Positions 8,690 through 20,198 of a stretch of 42,382 bases of DNA are shown piece by piece (positions within the stretch are counted from its first letter, which is position 1; each line of letters starts with the position of its first letter). Origin of the DNA: Microvirga zambiensis WSM3693. Its GTDB lineage: Bacteria; Pseudomonadota; Alphaproteobacteria; Rhizobiales; Beijerinckiaceae. The DNA lies in assembly GCF_016735695.1 (NCBI RefSeq), contig NZ_JAERQD010000051.1, positions 1 to 42,382 on the forward strand, read 5' to 3'. Under the pieces are notes generated by a model. It was not told the DNA's origin, did not search any database, and saw only the letters and a list, made by a program, of their open reading frames with translations. The position numbers were made by a program, and so were the translations under genes.

Positions 8690-8711
8690 GCATTGCGCTT
8701 ATTTGCAATGC
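8690..8711. promoter_or_regulatory. Dyad GCATTGC-N8-GCAATGC, possible Fur-family operator
   Basis: A perfect 7-bp inverted repeat with an AT-rich 8-bp spacer; on the minus strand it reads TTGCAAATAAGCGCAA in its core. The shape resembles alphaproteobacterial Fur/Mur-type metal-responsive sites, an impression from memory. It lies upstream of the candidate small RNA. Confidence 0.35.
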
Positions 8712-8852
8712 AGCATGCCTCATAAAAGGGCTGCGCCGGGTGCATGGCTCTGTCATGGCGGTGACAAATTTGGACTATAGCCGAGCTTCGCCCGGGCGCC
8801 GGCCCGCACATTTGGGGCCGGCCTCTCGATCGTCTGGCTTGTCAATCTCTGA

Positions 8853-8960
8853 CCTCATCCTGAGGAGATCGAGAAGCGATCGTCTCGAAGGAGGTTCCAG
8901 CGAGCACTGGAAGCGCCCTCGTCCTTCGAGACGCCGCCTGCGGCGGCCCTCAGGATGAGG
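8853..8960. repeat. Cloverleaf-like palindromic repeat, copy 2
   Basis: Complete copy with outer stem CCTCATCCTGAGG / CCTCAGGATGAGG. The first arm is GATCG/CGATC (copy 1 has GGTCGC/GCGACC), the central hairpin CCAGCGAGCACTGG has the same orientation as copy 1, and the last arm is CCGCC/GGCGG. It sits 67 bases beyond the stop of lysR. Confidence 0.88.
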
Positions 8961-9027
8961 GCTCAGGGGCGGAGATCCTCGATGAGCCGGACACTCAGGA
9001 TGAGTCGAGAGGGTGACAACCCGCCTC

Positions 9028-9918
9028 TCAGAAGGTCCAGCGCTGGGCCTTTGAGATCAGGAAGTCGCGGAAAGCCTGGACGCGGGCGACCGAGCGCATC
9101 TCTTCCGCATAGACGAGATAGCTGTCGAGGGACGGCATTTCCACATCGCGCAGGATCTGGACGAGGTCGGGATTGCCGACGACGGCATAGTCCGGCAGCA
9201 CGGCAATGCCGGCTCCGGTCTCGACGGCGAGCTTCAGGGCCGTGATGTTGTTGACCACGTAGTGATACTGGCGCGGCTCGCGCCCGTCGCGCCCCGCCGT
9301 CGAGAGCCAGTGCACCGCCATGAGATAGGAGGGCTGGTCGCCGCCGAAGGAGACGATGCGGTGCTCGTCGAGATCCTCCAGCGTCTTCGGCTCGCCGAAC
9401 CGTTTCAGGTAGTCGGCCGACGCATAGACGTGGAAATGCACCGTGAAGAGCCGGCGCTGGATGAGGTCCGGCTGGGCCGGGCGACGCAGGCGGATCGCCA
9501 CGTCGGCCTCGCGCATGGCGAGGTCCAGCTCCTCGTTGGAGAGGATCAGCTCGACGCGCACATCGGGGTAAAGGTCAAGGAATTCGGCGATGCGCTGGGC
9601 AAGCCAGATGGAGCCGAGGCCGACCGTCGTCGTCACCTTCAATTCGCCCGAAGGACGCTCGCTCGTCTCGACGAGGCGCGCCTTGGTCGTTTCCAGCCGC
9701 ATCCGCATGTCGCGGGCGGCCCGGAACAGCAGGTCGCCCTGTTCGGTCAGGATCAGCCCGCGGGCATGGCGGTGGAAGAGGGGGGCCTTCAGCTCGCGCT
9801 CAAGCGCACTGATCTGGCGGCTCACGGCCGATTGGCTCAGACCCAGATCGTCACCCGCCCGCGTGAAGCTTCCCGCTTCTGCGACGGTGTAGAAAATCCG
9901 GATCTTGTCCCAGTCCAC
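9028..9918 (-). CDS. LysR-family transcriptional regulator next to trxB
   Basis: A 296-residue regulator with an N-terminal winged helix-turn-helix (residues ~5-63: AGSFTRAGDDLGLSQSAVS and the recognition helix ISALERELK) and a C-terminal periplasmic-binding-like effector domain (~90-290). The start is set at GTG 9918 (VDWDKIRIF), which has GAGG eight bases upstream; the upstream ATG at 9954 would add 12 atypical residues. It lies 115 bases after trxB on the same strand. A LysR gene beginning with this DWDKIRIFYTVAEAGSF signature directly after thioredoxin reductase is a recurring arrangement in Rhizobiales, as I recall, so a link to redox control is plausible but unproven. The effector and targets cannot be read from the sequence. 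Confidence 0.9.
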   Translation of the reverse strand: MDWDKIRIFYTVAEAGSFTRAGDDLGLSQSAVSRQISALERELKAPLFHRHARGLILTEQGDLLFRAARDMRMRLETTKARLVETSERPSGELKVTTTVGLGSIWLAQRIAEFLDLYPDVRVELILSNEELDLAMREADVAIRLRRPAQPDLIQRRLFTVHFHVYASADYLKRFGEPKTLEDLDEHRIVSFGGDQPSYLMAVHWLSTAGRDGREPRQYHYVVNNITALKLAVETGAGIAVLPDYAVVGNPDLVQILRDVEMPSLDSYLVYAEEMRSVARVQAFRDFLISKAQRWTF

Positions 9919-10033
9919 GGCGCATCCCTCATGCCTCGCATGCTTCTCACGCAAGGCTTCTTTTATCTCTTATGAGCCGAGGGTTCGACGCAACAGGAAA
10001 TCGGCCTGAGAGCTAACCAGTTGTTAATAAATT

Positions 10034-10996
10034 CTATTCAGCGGCTTCCTGCGTGGCCTCCAGGGCGGCGAGGTAGCGCTCGGCGTCGAGAGCGGCCATG
10101 CAGCCCATGCCTGCCGATGTGACCGCCTGACGATAGATGTCGTCGGTGACGTCGCCCGCGGCGAAGACGCCGGGAATGTTCGTGTCGGTCGAGCCCGGCT
10201 TGGTCAGCAGATAGCCGCCCGCCTTCATGTCGAGCTGGCCGGTGAAAAGCTCGGTTGCCGGCTTGTGGCCGATGGCGATGAAGACGCCGTCGGTCTTGAA
10301 GTCGGAGGTCTGGCCGGAGACGAGGTTCTTGAGCCGCAGATGGGTGACGGAGGAGGGGTTCTCGCTGCCGCAGATCTCCTCCACGGCGGTGTTCCAGATC
10401 ACCTCGATCTTCGGATGCTTGAACAGGCGGTCCTGCAGGATGCGCTCGGCCCGCAGCGAATCCCGGCGGTGGACCAGGGTCACCTTCGAGGCGAGATTGG
10501 CGAGGTAGAGCGCCTCCTCGACCGCGGTGTTGCCGCCGCCGACCACCACGACCTCCTTGCCGCGGTAGAAGAAGCCGTCGCAGGTGGCGCAGGCCGAGAC
10601 GCCGAAGCCCTGGAACTGGCCCTCGGAGGGCAGGCCCAGCCACTTGGCCTGGGCGCCCGTCGCGACGATGAGCGCGTCACAGGTATAGGTGGCGCCGGAA
10701 TCGCCCTCCAGGCGGAAGGGACGCTGCTTAAGGTCGACCTTCACGATATGGTCGGAGATCATGTGGGTGCCTACATGCTCGGCCTGCATGCGCATCTGCT
10801 CCATGAGCCAGGGACCCTGGATCACGTCGGCGAAGCCCGGATAGTTTTCGACATCCGTGGTGATCATCAGCTGGCCGCCTGGCTGGAAGCCGGAAATCAT
10901 CACAGGCTCAAGCAGGGCGCGCGCCGCATAGATCGCCGCCGTATAGCCCGCCGGCCCCGAGCCGATGATGATGAGCTTGGCGTGAGAATGGGCCAT
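10034..10996 (-). CDS. trxB: Thioredoxin-disulfide reductase
   Basis: A 320-residue flavoenzyme that passes electrons from NADPH through FAD and a CxxC pair to thioredoxin in the cytoplasm. The FAD-binding GSGPAG motif lies at residues ~12-17, the redox-active Cys136-Ala-Thr-Cys139 follows, and the NADPH-binding GGGNTAVEEA sits near 155-165 with HRRDSLRA after it. The C-terminal FAD contact GVFAAGDVTDDIYRQ is intact. The length is normal for bacterial TrxB. Its ATG overlaps the TGA of the upstream ELM1-type gene in a TGATG arrangement, so the two are probably co-transcribed and translationally coupled. Confidence 0.97.
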   Translation of the reverse strand: MAHSHAKLIIIGSGPAGYTAAIYAARALLEPVMISGFQPGGQLMITTDVENYPGFADVIQGPWLMEQMRMQAEHVGTHMISDHIVKVDLKQRPFRLEGDSGATYTCDALIVATGAQAKWLGLPSEGQFQGFGVSACATCDGFFYRGKEVVVVGGGNTAVEEALYLANLASKVTLVHRRDSLRAERILQDRLFKHPKIEVIWNTAVEEICGSENPSSVTHLRLKNLVSGQTSDFKTDGVFIAIGHKPATELFTGQLDMKAGGYLLTKPGSTDTNIPGVFAAGDVTDDIYRQAVTSAGMGCMAALDAERYLAALEATQEAAE

Positions 10997-12009
10997 CAGG
11001 GGGTCTCCAGTGAAAAGGCGAGGTCCGGCAAGCCGAGAGCGCGGCGGTGGCGGCTCAATCCTTGAGCAATGGCCTCCGCGACCTTGGGGGTTGAATTTAG
11101 GGGTTCATAGGGCTGTCCTTCAAGACGCCCCGTAAACGGATGCACAATTCCATGGGCCTTCAGAGCCGTCATGTAAACATCCAGTTTCGGGTGCCCGCCG
11201 GATGGTTCGAACACCAGGATCGGCCGTCCCGTCACGGCGGCCTCCCCGATCATGTTGAAGGAATCGCCCGTCGCCACCACGAAATCGGCGAGCGCTAGGA
11301 GATCGACGTAAGGGTTCTCCCCTGTGCCGTCCCAGAAAAAGCCGCCATGCCGCACGATCAGTGCGATCAGGGCCTCCCGCAGGGCCGGTGGCGTGCGGCG
11401 CGAGGCGGTCACCATCAAGCCTGCTCCGGCCTCGGCAATGGTCTTCAGGTGCTCGACGAAGCGGGCGACGTCGGCTGGCGTGAACCGGTGATGGCGGCTG
11501 TCGCCGCCCGCCAGCACCGCGACGCGGGGATGAGGGAGATGGGCAAGGCGGGTATCGGGCCGGCTGCGGGCGGCTGCGATCCGCCTCTCCGAGACCCGGT
11601 GCGGAGGTGTGAGGGTGTTGAGCACGTTCGGGCCCCGCAGGCGGTCGTATTCCGGCGACCAGATGAAATCGGCTGCCCTCGGGCCGGTGCGGGGATCCTT
11701 GAGGAAGACGGTGTAGGTGCGCCCGCCGGTGGCCTTCTTGACGGCGCGCAGATAGGCCACGGCGCGGCGGCCCGAGGCGATGAGGAGATCAGGGAAGGGC
11801 GGGGCGATAGGGCTGTTCGGGGCGCCGGGGCGCTCGCGCGGATCGATCGGCCCCCAGGGCATGAACCAGCTGAAGGGAGGCTTGGGATCGACCCGGCGGA
11901 TCTCGGGATCGAGGCCGAGGGCCTCGGTCACGCTCAGCGCCTGCAGCTCGTCTCCGGCCTTGCCATCGGTCAGAACCCAGGTGATAAGGCCGGTATCATT
12001 GCGCAACAT
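10996..12009 (-). CDS. ELM1/GtrOC1-family putative glycosyltransferase
   Basis: A 337-residue protein of the family once called mitochondrial fission ELM1-like (DUF1022). It opens with WVLTDGKAGDELQ, has a central VLAGGDSRHH segment, and ends with SFNMIGEAAVTGRPILVFEP, the part that resembles the sugar-nucleotide site of GT-B glycosyltransferases. Bacterial members have no firmly known substrate; the name ELM1 comes from plant homologues acting in mitochondrial division. It overlaps trxB by one base in TGATG form, so it is the first gene of a probable ELM1-trxB(-lysR) unit. Start ATG 12009 has no clear Shine-Dalgarno sequence. Confidence 0.8.
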   Translation of the reverse strand: MLRNDTGLITWVLTDGKAGDELQALSVTEALGLDPEIRRVDPKPPFSWFMPWGPIDPRERPGAPNSPIAPPFPDLLIASGRRAVAYLRAVKKATGGRTYTVFLKDPRTGPRAADFIWSPEYDRLRGPNVLNTLTPPHRVSERRIAAARSRPDTRLAHLPHPRVAVLAGGDSRHHRFTPADVARFVEHLKTIAEAGAGLMVTASRRTPPALREALIALIVRHGGFFWDGTGENPYVDLLALADFVVATGDSFNMIGEAAVTGRPILVFEPSGGHPKLDVYMTALKAHGIVHPFTGRLEGQPYEPLNSTPKVAEAIAQGLSRHRRALGLPDLAFSLETP

Positions 12010-12175
12010 TCGATCAACGAGCCTGTGGAGTTCATGAAGTTCGTTGCGACTTAATCGCCTCTTCTTCTTGTGCAGACCCTCTACACGGTCTACTCAGCCA
12101 AGACGAGATTTTTTGACCTGATGCCGCACGATCCGGGCCGCCGGCCGGTTCCTGCCTTCCCGAGCGTGCGCTAAA

Positions 12176-12218
12176 GCGCTTTTCGGCGAAGTGGATCCGG
12201 TTCGCCGTCAAAAAGCGC
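12176..12218. repeat. Palindromic repeat of the GGCGAAGTGGATCCGG type
   Basis: An imperfect palindrome whose arms are GCGCTTTT and AAAAAGCGC with inner GGCGAA / TTCGCC around GTGGATCCGG. Sequences of this kind recur between genes in many Rhizobiales genomes; that is recollection, and only one copy is visible here. It lies between the ELM1 and lrp genes. Confidence 0.6.
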
Positions 12219-12278
12219 GGCAAAACAAGATGAAGCGCTGGTTGCATGCGAATGCAGCCAGCCTCTAGCGGAGTTACC

Positions 12279-12764
12279 GTGCGCGGACGCCTCGATTCCA
12301 TCGACTGGGCCATCCTGAAAGAACTGCAGGCCGACGGCAGCATCACGAACGTGGAGCTGGCGCGTCGCGTCGGACTGTCGGCCCCTCCCTGCCTGCGGCG
12401 GGTGCGGGCGCTCGAGAGCGCCGGCATCATCAAGGCCTATCGTGCGATCCTCGACCCGAAGAATCTCGGCTTCGAGATCGTCTGCTTCGCCATGGTGCAG
12501 CTCGACGTGCAGGGCAAGAAGGAGCTCAAGGAGTTCGAGCAGAAGGTGAAGGACTGGTCCATGGTCCGCGAGTGCTGGACCCTGTCAGGCGACATCGACT
12601 TCATCCTCAAATGCGTCGCGCCGAACCTCGCCTCCTTCCAGGGCCTCGTCTCCGAGCTGACCTCCCTGCCGAATGTGCGCAATGTCCGCACGGCGCTGAC
12701 CCTCGACCTGATCAAGGACGAGCCCCTGGTGCCGATCGAGGAGGTCGAGCCGGAGAAGGCGTGA
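12279..12764 (+). CDS. Lrp/AsnC-family transcriptional regulator
   Basis: A 161-residue regulator. It has an AsnC-type helix-turn-helix (residues ~6-60, with NVELARRVGLSAPPCLRRVRAL as turn and recognition helix) followed by a RAM-type effector domain with the beta-alpha-beta pattern GDIDFILKCVAPN. The start is placed at GTG 12279 because GGAG lies five bases before it; ATG 12246 would add eleven residues and lacks a ribosome site. It is divergent from ELM1-trxB and converges with the RTX gene, 22 bases apart. Family members sense amino acids and often act on nearby transport or metabolic genes. The specific effector is unknown. Confidence 0.9.
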   Translation: MRGRLDSIDWAILKELQADGSITNVELARRVGLSAPPCLRRVRALESAGIIKAYRAILDPKNLGFEIVCFAMVQLDVQGKKELKEFEQKVKDWSMVRECWTLSGDIDFILKCVAPNLASFQGLVSELTSLPNVRNVRTALTLDLIKDEPLVPIEEVEPEKA

Positions 12765-12786
12765 CCCTCCCGGCTCCGCCGCGGCT

Positions 12787-15297
12787 TCAGATCACGAAGA
12801 AATCGGCGTAGGTGAGCTTCGGCTTGTTGGTGAAGACCGCGATCTCGACGGCCTTTCCCGCCTTGTTGCCGTCGGCATCGTAGGACAGCACGCCCGTCTT
12901 CCGGTTGTAGATCAGATAATCGTTGGCGTCGTCCGCGGTGTCGAACTCGAGATAGGTCTTTGACAGCTTCGCCGGCTTCTCGAGCGAGCCCTTCTTTCCG
13001 AGCTTCTTGAAGAAGGCATTGTCGAGATATAGCGAGTCCTTCTTCGGATCGAAATCGGTGATCGTGTCGCGGTTGCTGCTCGACGGCTTCTGGTCGAAGA
13101 CGACCACGTCCTTGCCGCTGCCGGTCGAGATCCGGTCGCGTCCGAGATCGCCGTGCAGGCGGTCGTTTCCGGCGCCGCCGGACAGCGTATCGTTGCCGAG
13201 CTCGCCGAACAGGATGTCGTTGCCCGAGGTCCCGTTCTTCCGCAGCGGCGTTTTTTCGCGAACGTTGGTGACGCTCACCGCCACATCCTGGACGTAAGAG
13301 CCGCCGAAGGCGTCCGTCACCTTGACGCGCAGGCTGTGCGATGTCGCCTTCTCGTAATCGAGCTTGGCACCGGATTTGAGTTTGATCGCGTTGTCGGAGA
13401 TTTCGAAGAGCGGATTCGTCGTTGCGGCGCTGCCTGCGTCGACCAGGGCGAAGGTATGTCTGTCGGAAAGGTCGAGATCGACAGCCGAGAGCGTGCCCGC
13501 CGTCGCGCCGGCCGCAGCCGATTCCTGGATCGACCCGCTGACGGCAATGCTCTCCGGCGCGGCATTGATCTTGAAGCGCTGGAAGAAAAGCCCGAGATCC
13601 CCGTCCTGTTGTCCCGGCTGATCGCCAACACCCTCCCAGCCGACCACGAGCGTGCCATCGGCAGTCACCTCAAGGAATGTGCCCATCTGCGCGCCGGTCG
13701 TCGACGTGTTGACCAGGATCTCGCCGCCGACGCGTTGGCCATTGGCATCGAAGGTCTGCATGAAGAAGCCGGTCTCGCTGCCGTCGGATCCGCTCCAGGC
13801 CACAACGAAGCTGCCGTTCGGCAGGGCGCGGATCATCGGGCCATTTTGGACCCCATCCGTGGTGCTGTTGACGCGCACCTCGGAGCCGATTCTCGTGCCG
13901 CTGGCGTCGAAGACCTGCATGTAGATACCGGAATCGTCCTCATGCCCGGGCCGCGTGCTCGTGCCCGACCACGTGAGAATGGAACGCCCCGTGCTGGGAA
14001 GATACGCAAAGTTCGTGTCGGGAAAGTTGCCGACTGACTGGAAGCGGATTTCAGGGCCGATCTTGCCGCCGGACGGATCGAGCACCTGGACGGATAGGTC
14101 ATCAGGATCCTGCTGTTCGGGATCGCCGGTTGTCCAGGCTGTGACGTAGTGCTTAACCGCATATCGGTCAGCGCTCGCGTTGAACTGATAGCTGGTGAAG
14201 ACCCGGAGATTGGATTGTGTACCTTCGACGGTCGTGTTCAGACGCGTTTCGGAGCCGATCTTGTTCCCATGGGCGTCGAAGCGCTGGTAGAAGAGCCCAT
14301 GATCGTCCGCCTGGCCCTCCTGCGTGCCATTCCCCTGCCAGAATATCAGCGGGGCGCCATTGTCCATCGTCAGGGTGTACGCTCTGATCTGGTCTCCGTC
14401 GACGGTTGTAGTGACGGTTTTTGCCTCGCCTGCGGCTGTGCCGTCGGCGTTGAAGACCTGATAGTAGATGTCCCTGACTTGGGCGCTGACGGGAAGATTC
14501 CAGAAGGTCGCCCATTTGCCGTCCGCCAAGCTGCGGGCAGATGGGGTGATACTCGCGTTGGAGTTAAGGGTGAGTTCTCCTCCGACCTTCTCACCGTTGC
14601 GGTCAAAGGCCTGCTGAAACGCTTGGGATCCTGCACGATAGGTGACGACAAATCCGCCGTTCGAGAGAGCGGTGGCGCCAATTAGCATTTCTTCACGTCC
14701 CGCCACGGCGACATTCACGAGCCTCTCTCCGCCGATGAAATCGCCGTCCTCGTCCATGAGGCGGAAATAGATACCCTTATCGTCCTGATCGCCGCGGCCG
14801 TTCCAGATGACGACCGAGATGTCGTTGCGCAGAAAAACGTTGCGCCAAGTCCCTGACGGCTGGTTAGGGCTTTTGATGATGCCGTTTTCCGTCTCGTTGA
14901 TGCTGACTTCCTGACGTGGAGTGCCGTCGCTGTTGAAAGTACGGAAATAGAGATTGTTGCCCTGAGCGGCGTCGTCGGATCTCGATTCCCAGATGGAGCC
15001 CCACCCGATTCCGGGCAGGGCGACTGAAAAGAAATCTGCCCCGACCTCGCCGTCCGTCCTGGCGTTGACGCGAATCTCGCCGCCTATCTTCACCCCGTTC
15101 GCGTCGAAGAGCTGCTGAAAATAGCCGTTTGTATCCTCATGGCCGGGGACGGTGCCGTTGCCGACCCATTGCAGGATGAACCGCCCGTCCGGCAGCCTGA
15201 TGAATTGCGATGCGGCCTGTGCACCACCGGTCGAAGTGCTGGCGCGGGTTTCGCCTCCGAGACGGACGACATTGTAGGGCATGGCAGAAAACCTCAA
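12787..15297 (-). CDS. RTX protein with N-terminal propeller-like repeats and cadherin-like domain
   Basis: An 836-residue putative secreted protein. Residues ~1-570 contain about ten ~55-65-residue repeats, each ending in a pattern like FDANGxxxGGExxVN followed by TxGxQ, probably beta-propeller blades. A cadherin-like domain spans ~578-685 and a short RTX block (GNDILFGELGNDTLSGG) ~687-722. The last ~90 residues closely match the end of the 1203-residue RTX protein (LDNAFFKKLGKKGS, YDADG, KAVEIA, YADFFVI). No Sec signal is seen; type I export through a C-terminal signal is expected, but the exporter is not in the window. GAGG precedes the ATG. A surface or matrix role is inferred; ligand unknown. 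Confidence 0.88.
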   Translation of the reverse strand: MRFSAMPYNVVRLGGETRASTSTGGAQAASQFIRLPDGRFILQWVGNGTVPGHEDTNGYFQQLFDANGVKIGGEIRVNARTDGEVGADFFSVALPGIGWGSIWESRSDDAAQGNNLYFRTFNSDGTPRQEVSINETENGIIKSPNQPSGTWRNVFLRNDISVVIWNGRGDQDDKGIYFRLMDEDGDFIGGERLVNVAVAGREEMLIGATALSNGGFVVTYRAGSQAFQQAFDRNGEKVGGELTLNSNASITPSARSLADGKWATFWNLPVSAQVRDIYYQVFNADGTAAGEAKTVTTTVDGDQIRAYTLTMDNGAPLIFWQGNGTQEGQADDHGLFYQRFDAHGNKIGSETRLNTTVEGTQSNLRVFTSYQFNASADRYAVKHYVTAWTTGDPEQQDPDDLSVQVLDPSGGKIGPEIRFQSVGNFPDTNFAYLPSTGRSILTWSGTSTRPGHEDDSGIYMQVFDASGTRIGSEVRVNSTTDGVQNGPMIRALPNGSFVVAWSGSDGSETGFFMQTFDANGQRVGGEILVNTSTTGAQMGTFLEVTADGTLVVGWEGVGDQPGQQDGDLGLFFQRFKINAAPESIAVSGSIQESAAAGATAGTLSAVDLDLSDRHTFALVDAGSAATTNPLFEISDNAIKLKSGAKLDYEKATSHSLRVKVTDAFGGSYVQDVAVSVTNVREKTPLRKNGTSGNDILFGELGNDTLSGGAGNDRLHGDLGRDRISTGSGKDVVVFDQKPSSSNRDTITDFDPKKDSLYLDNAFFKKLGKKGSLEKPAKLSKTYLEFDTADDANDYLIYNRKTGVLSYDADGNKAGKAVEIAVFTNKPKLTYADFFVI

Positions 15298-15328
15298 GAA
15301 CGCGATGCGACGTAGCTTAAGGTAAGGT

Positions 15329-15356
15329 TATATATTTGCAATGGCCTTGGTTCGAA
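15329..15356 (-). promoter_or_regulatory. Possible promoter of the 836-residue RTX gene
   Basis: On the minus strand, TTCGAA (15351-15356) and TATATA (15329-15334) are 16 bases apart in an AT-rich patch unusual for this genome, 32 bases upstream of the RTX start. The boxes fit a sigma-70 promoter only loosely. If real, the gene is not solely dependent on the upstream putative exported-protein gene. Confidence 0.35.
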
Positions 15357-15361
15357 CGGCC

Positions 15362-15904
15362 TCAGATCTGCCGCCGCAGCCAGCTCACATAATGCTGGGC
15401 CAGGACCACGGCGCGGCCCTGCTCGTCCGGGGTCAGGATGCTGGTGTTCACGTCGCGGACGGCGAGCATCGGGTGGCTGGCCAGAACCTCGCCCCGGCGG
15501 CCGATGGCGAGGGCCTCGCCTTCCATCGCATCGTGCCCGCTGCCGCCACCCCCGCGGTCTCCGCCTCCGCGGCCCAGGCGGCCGGTGCTGCTGTCGGGAA
15601 ACGGGGTGAAAAACACGCTCGTGATACGCAGGACGAGGCGCGGACCACGCGGGTCGACCCGGTCGGCGAAGGAGCGCCGCAATGCATCGAGGGCGGCAGC
15701 GCCGACGAGATCGGCGAACGGGCCGAGACCCTTGGCCTTCAAGACGCTGACATCGACCGCGAACCCGGAGAATGCCTGCGGGAAGGGCGAGCCATCGGAG
15801 GAAAGACCCGCCGGGACGCAGCCCGCCCCTGTCAAAGCAATGCCGATTGATAGAGCCGCCAGAACCGAACGGCGGGAAAAGAGGGTCACAGGCTTGTCTT
15901 GCAT
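15362..15904 (-). CDS. Putative exported protein or lipoprotein, Tat-like signal
   Basis: A 180-residue protein of unknown function. Its N-terminus has a twin-arginine-like FSRRSVLAAL followed by a hydrophobic stretch and GAGC, which could be a poor lipobox (no Leu at -3), so it may be a Tat-exported lipoprotein or have a cleaved signal. The mature part has a Val-Leu-rich strand (PRLVLRITSVFF), a low-complexity Gly-rich loop (~110-125) and a C-terminal helix. Start ATG 15904 is preceded by AGGA; a longer frame to 16009 is untypical. It lies 64 bases upstream of the RTX gene on the same strand, so a functional tie is possible but unproven. I do not recognise a named domain. Confidence 0.7.
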   Translation of the reverse strand: MQDKPVTLFSRRSVLAALSIGIALTGAGCVPAGLSSDGSPFPQAFSGFAVDVSVLKAKGLGPFADLVGAAALDALRRSFADRVDPRGPRLVLRITSVFFTPFPDSSTGRLGRGGGDRGGGGSGHDAMEGEALAIGRRGEVLASHPMLAVRDVNTSILTPDEQGRAVVLAQHYVSWLRRQI

Positions 15905-16083
15905 CGGGACGGTCCTCACCCTTGTCAGGAAAGGATCCCGCTCACGCAAAACCGATCCTCTCTCGATGTGCTGCAGGCTCTCAACGGCGAAACGACACCG
16001 CTCCGCCAAGATTGTTCTAGCGCATCGTGCGGAAAAGGGGACTCGGCCGCTTCGCGTTCATCGCCCCGGAGCCGTCGGCATTG

Positions 16084-16119
16084 CGGGGGAGCGGGCTTGA
16101 AACCAAGCCCGCTCCCCCG
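16084..16119 (-). terminator. Long hairpin terminator after greA
   Basis: A perfect 16-bp stem, CGGGGGAGCGGGCTTG (16084-16099) with its complement at 16104-16119 around a four-base loop, lies eight bases beyond the greA stop. There is no T run, but the stem is very stable. Confidence 0.75.
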
Positions 16120-16126
16120 TCGCGGA

Positions 16127-16606
16127 TCAGACGGCGCCGAACCGGACGCCGACGACCTCGTAGGACTTGCCGCCGCCCGGGGTCGACACCTCGACCGTGT
16201 CGCCGATGGTCTTGCCCATGAGGGCGCGGGCGATGGGGGAGGCGACCGAGACCCGGCCCGAGCGTACATCGGCCTCGGGCTCGCCCACGATCTGGTAGGT
16301 CTTCTCTTCCTCGGTGTCCTCGTCGACGAGCTTCACCGTGGCGCCGAATTTGATCCGGTCGCCGGAAAGCTTCGCGATATCGATCACTTCGGCGCGGGAA
16401 ATCAGGCTCTCAAGCTCCAGAACCCGGCCTTCGTTGAGGGATTGGGCTTCCTTGGCGGCATGGTATTCGGCGTTTTCCGACAGGTCGCCAAGCGCGCGGG
16501 CTTCCGCGATCGCCTGGATGATCCGGGGGCGTTCAACCTGCTGCCGGTGCTTGAGCTCCTCCTCGAGCGCCGCAAAACCCTTGATCGTCAGAGGGACCTT
16601 GTCCAT
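16127..16606 (-). CDS. greA: Transcription elongation factor GreA
   Basis: A 159-residue factor that enters the RNA polymerase secondary channel and stimulates cleavage of backtracked transcripts. The N-terminal coiled coil carries the family signature (ALGDLSENAEYHAAKE, with the acidic Asp-Glu tip), and the C-terminal FKBP-like domain ends in SPIARALMGKTIGDTVEV. The length equals standard GreA. ATG 16606 (MDKVPLTIKG) matches the usual start; a frame extending to 16660 does not. It lies downstream of carB on the same strand with 106 bases between, an arrangement common in Rhizobiales as I recall, and ends at a strong hairpin. Confidence 0.97.
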   Translation of the reverse strand: MDKVPLTIKGFAALEEELKHRQQVERPRIIQAIAEARALGDLSENAEYHAAKEAQSLNEGRVLELESLISRAEVIDIAKLSGDRIKFGATVKLVDEDTEEEKTYQIVGEPEADVRSGRVSVASPIARALMGKTIGDTVEVSTPGGGKSYEVVGVRFGAV

Positions 16607-16698
16607 CGTTTGTCTCGTCCAAAAAGAGGTACGAGGCCGCTGTTTCCAGCGCCCTCGCATGTCAACGAAAACTTACCAGAAGCTTCGCAGTTCCAATG

Positions 16699-16712
16699 TG
16701 AGGCCGGATGCC

Positions 16713-16715
<3 letters not shown>
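16699..16715 (-). terminator. Small hairpin at the end of carB
   Basis: TGAGGC (16699-16704) pairs with GCCTCA (16710-16715), which includes the carB stop codon. The stem is short and no T run follows, so readthrough into greA is likely. Confidence 0.3.

Positions 16716-20198
<3,483 letters not shown>

Larger units (their letters stand above)
8551..8711 (-). ncRNA. Candidate small RNA with anti-Shine-Dalgarno loop
   Basis: Read on the minus strand, this gene-free stretch has the parts of a bacterial small RNA. There is a dyad GCATTGC/GCAATGC (8690-8711) that could be an operator at the promoter. An 8-bp stem (8655-8662 with 8626-8633, one G-U pair) carries a large loop that exposes CUUCCUCCC (8639-8647), complementary to a ribosome-binding site. 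A smaller UUCC/GGAA hairpin follows, then an intrinsic terminator with eight U. Loops of this kind are known from CCUCCUCCC-type small RNAs of Rhizobiales. No promoter boxes are clear, so the 5' end is unknown. A 48-codon frame (8577-8723) overlaps it but lacks a ribosome site. Confidence 0.5.

Noticed and set aside
8955..9245. Plus-strand frame running from the repeat into lysR
   Set aside because: Arg/Ser-rich shadow of the lysR gene with no ribosome site.
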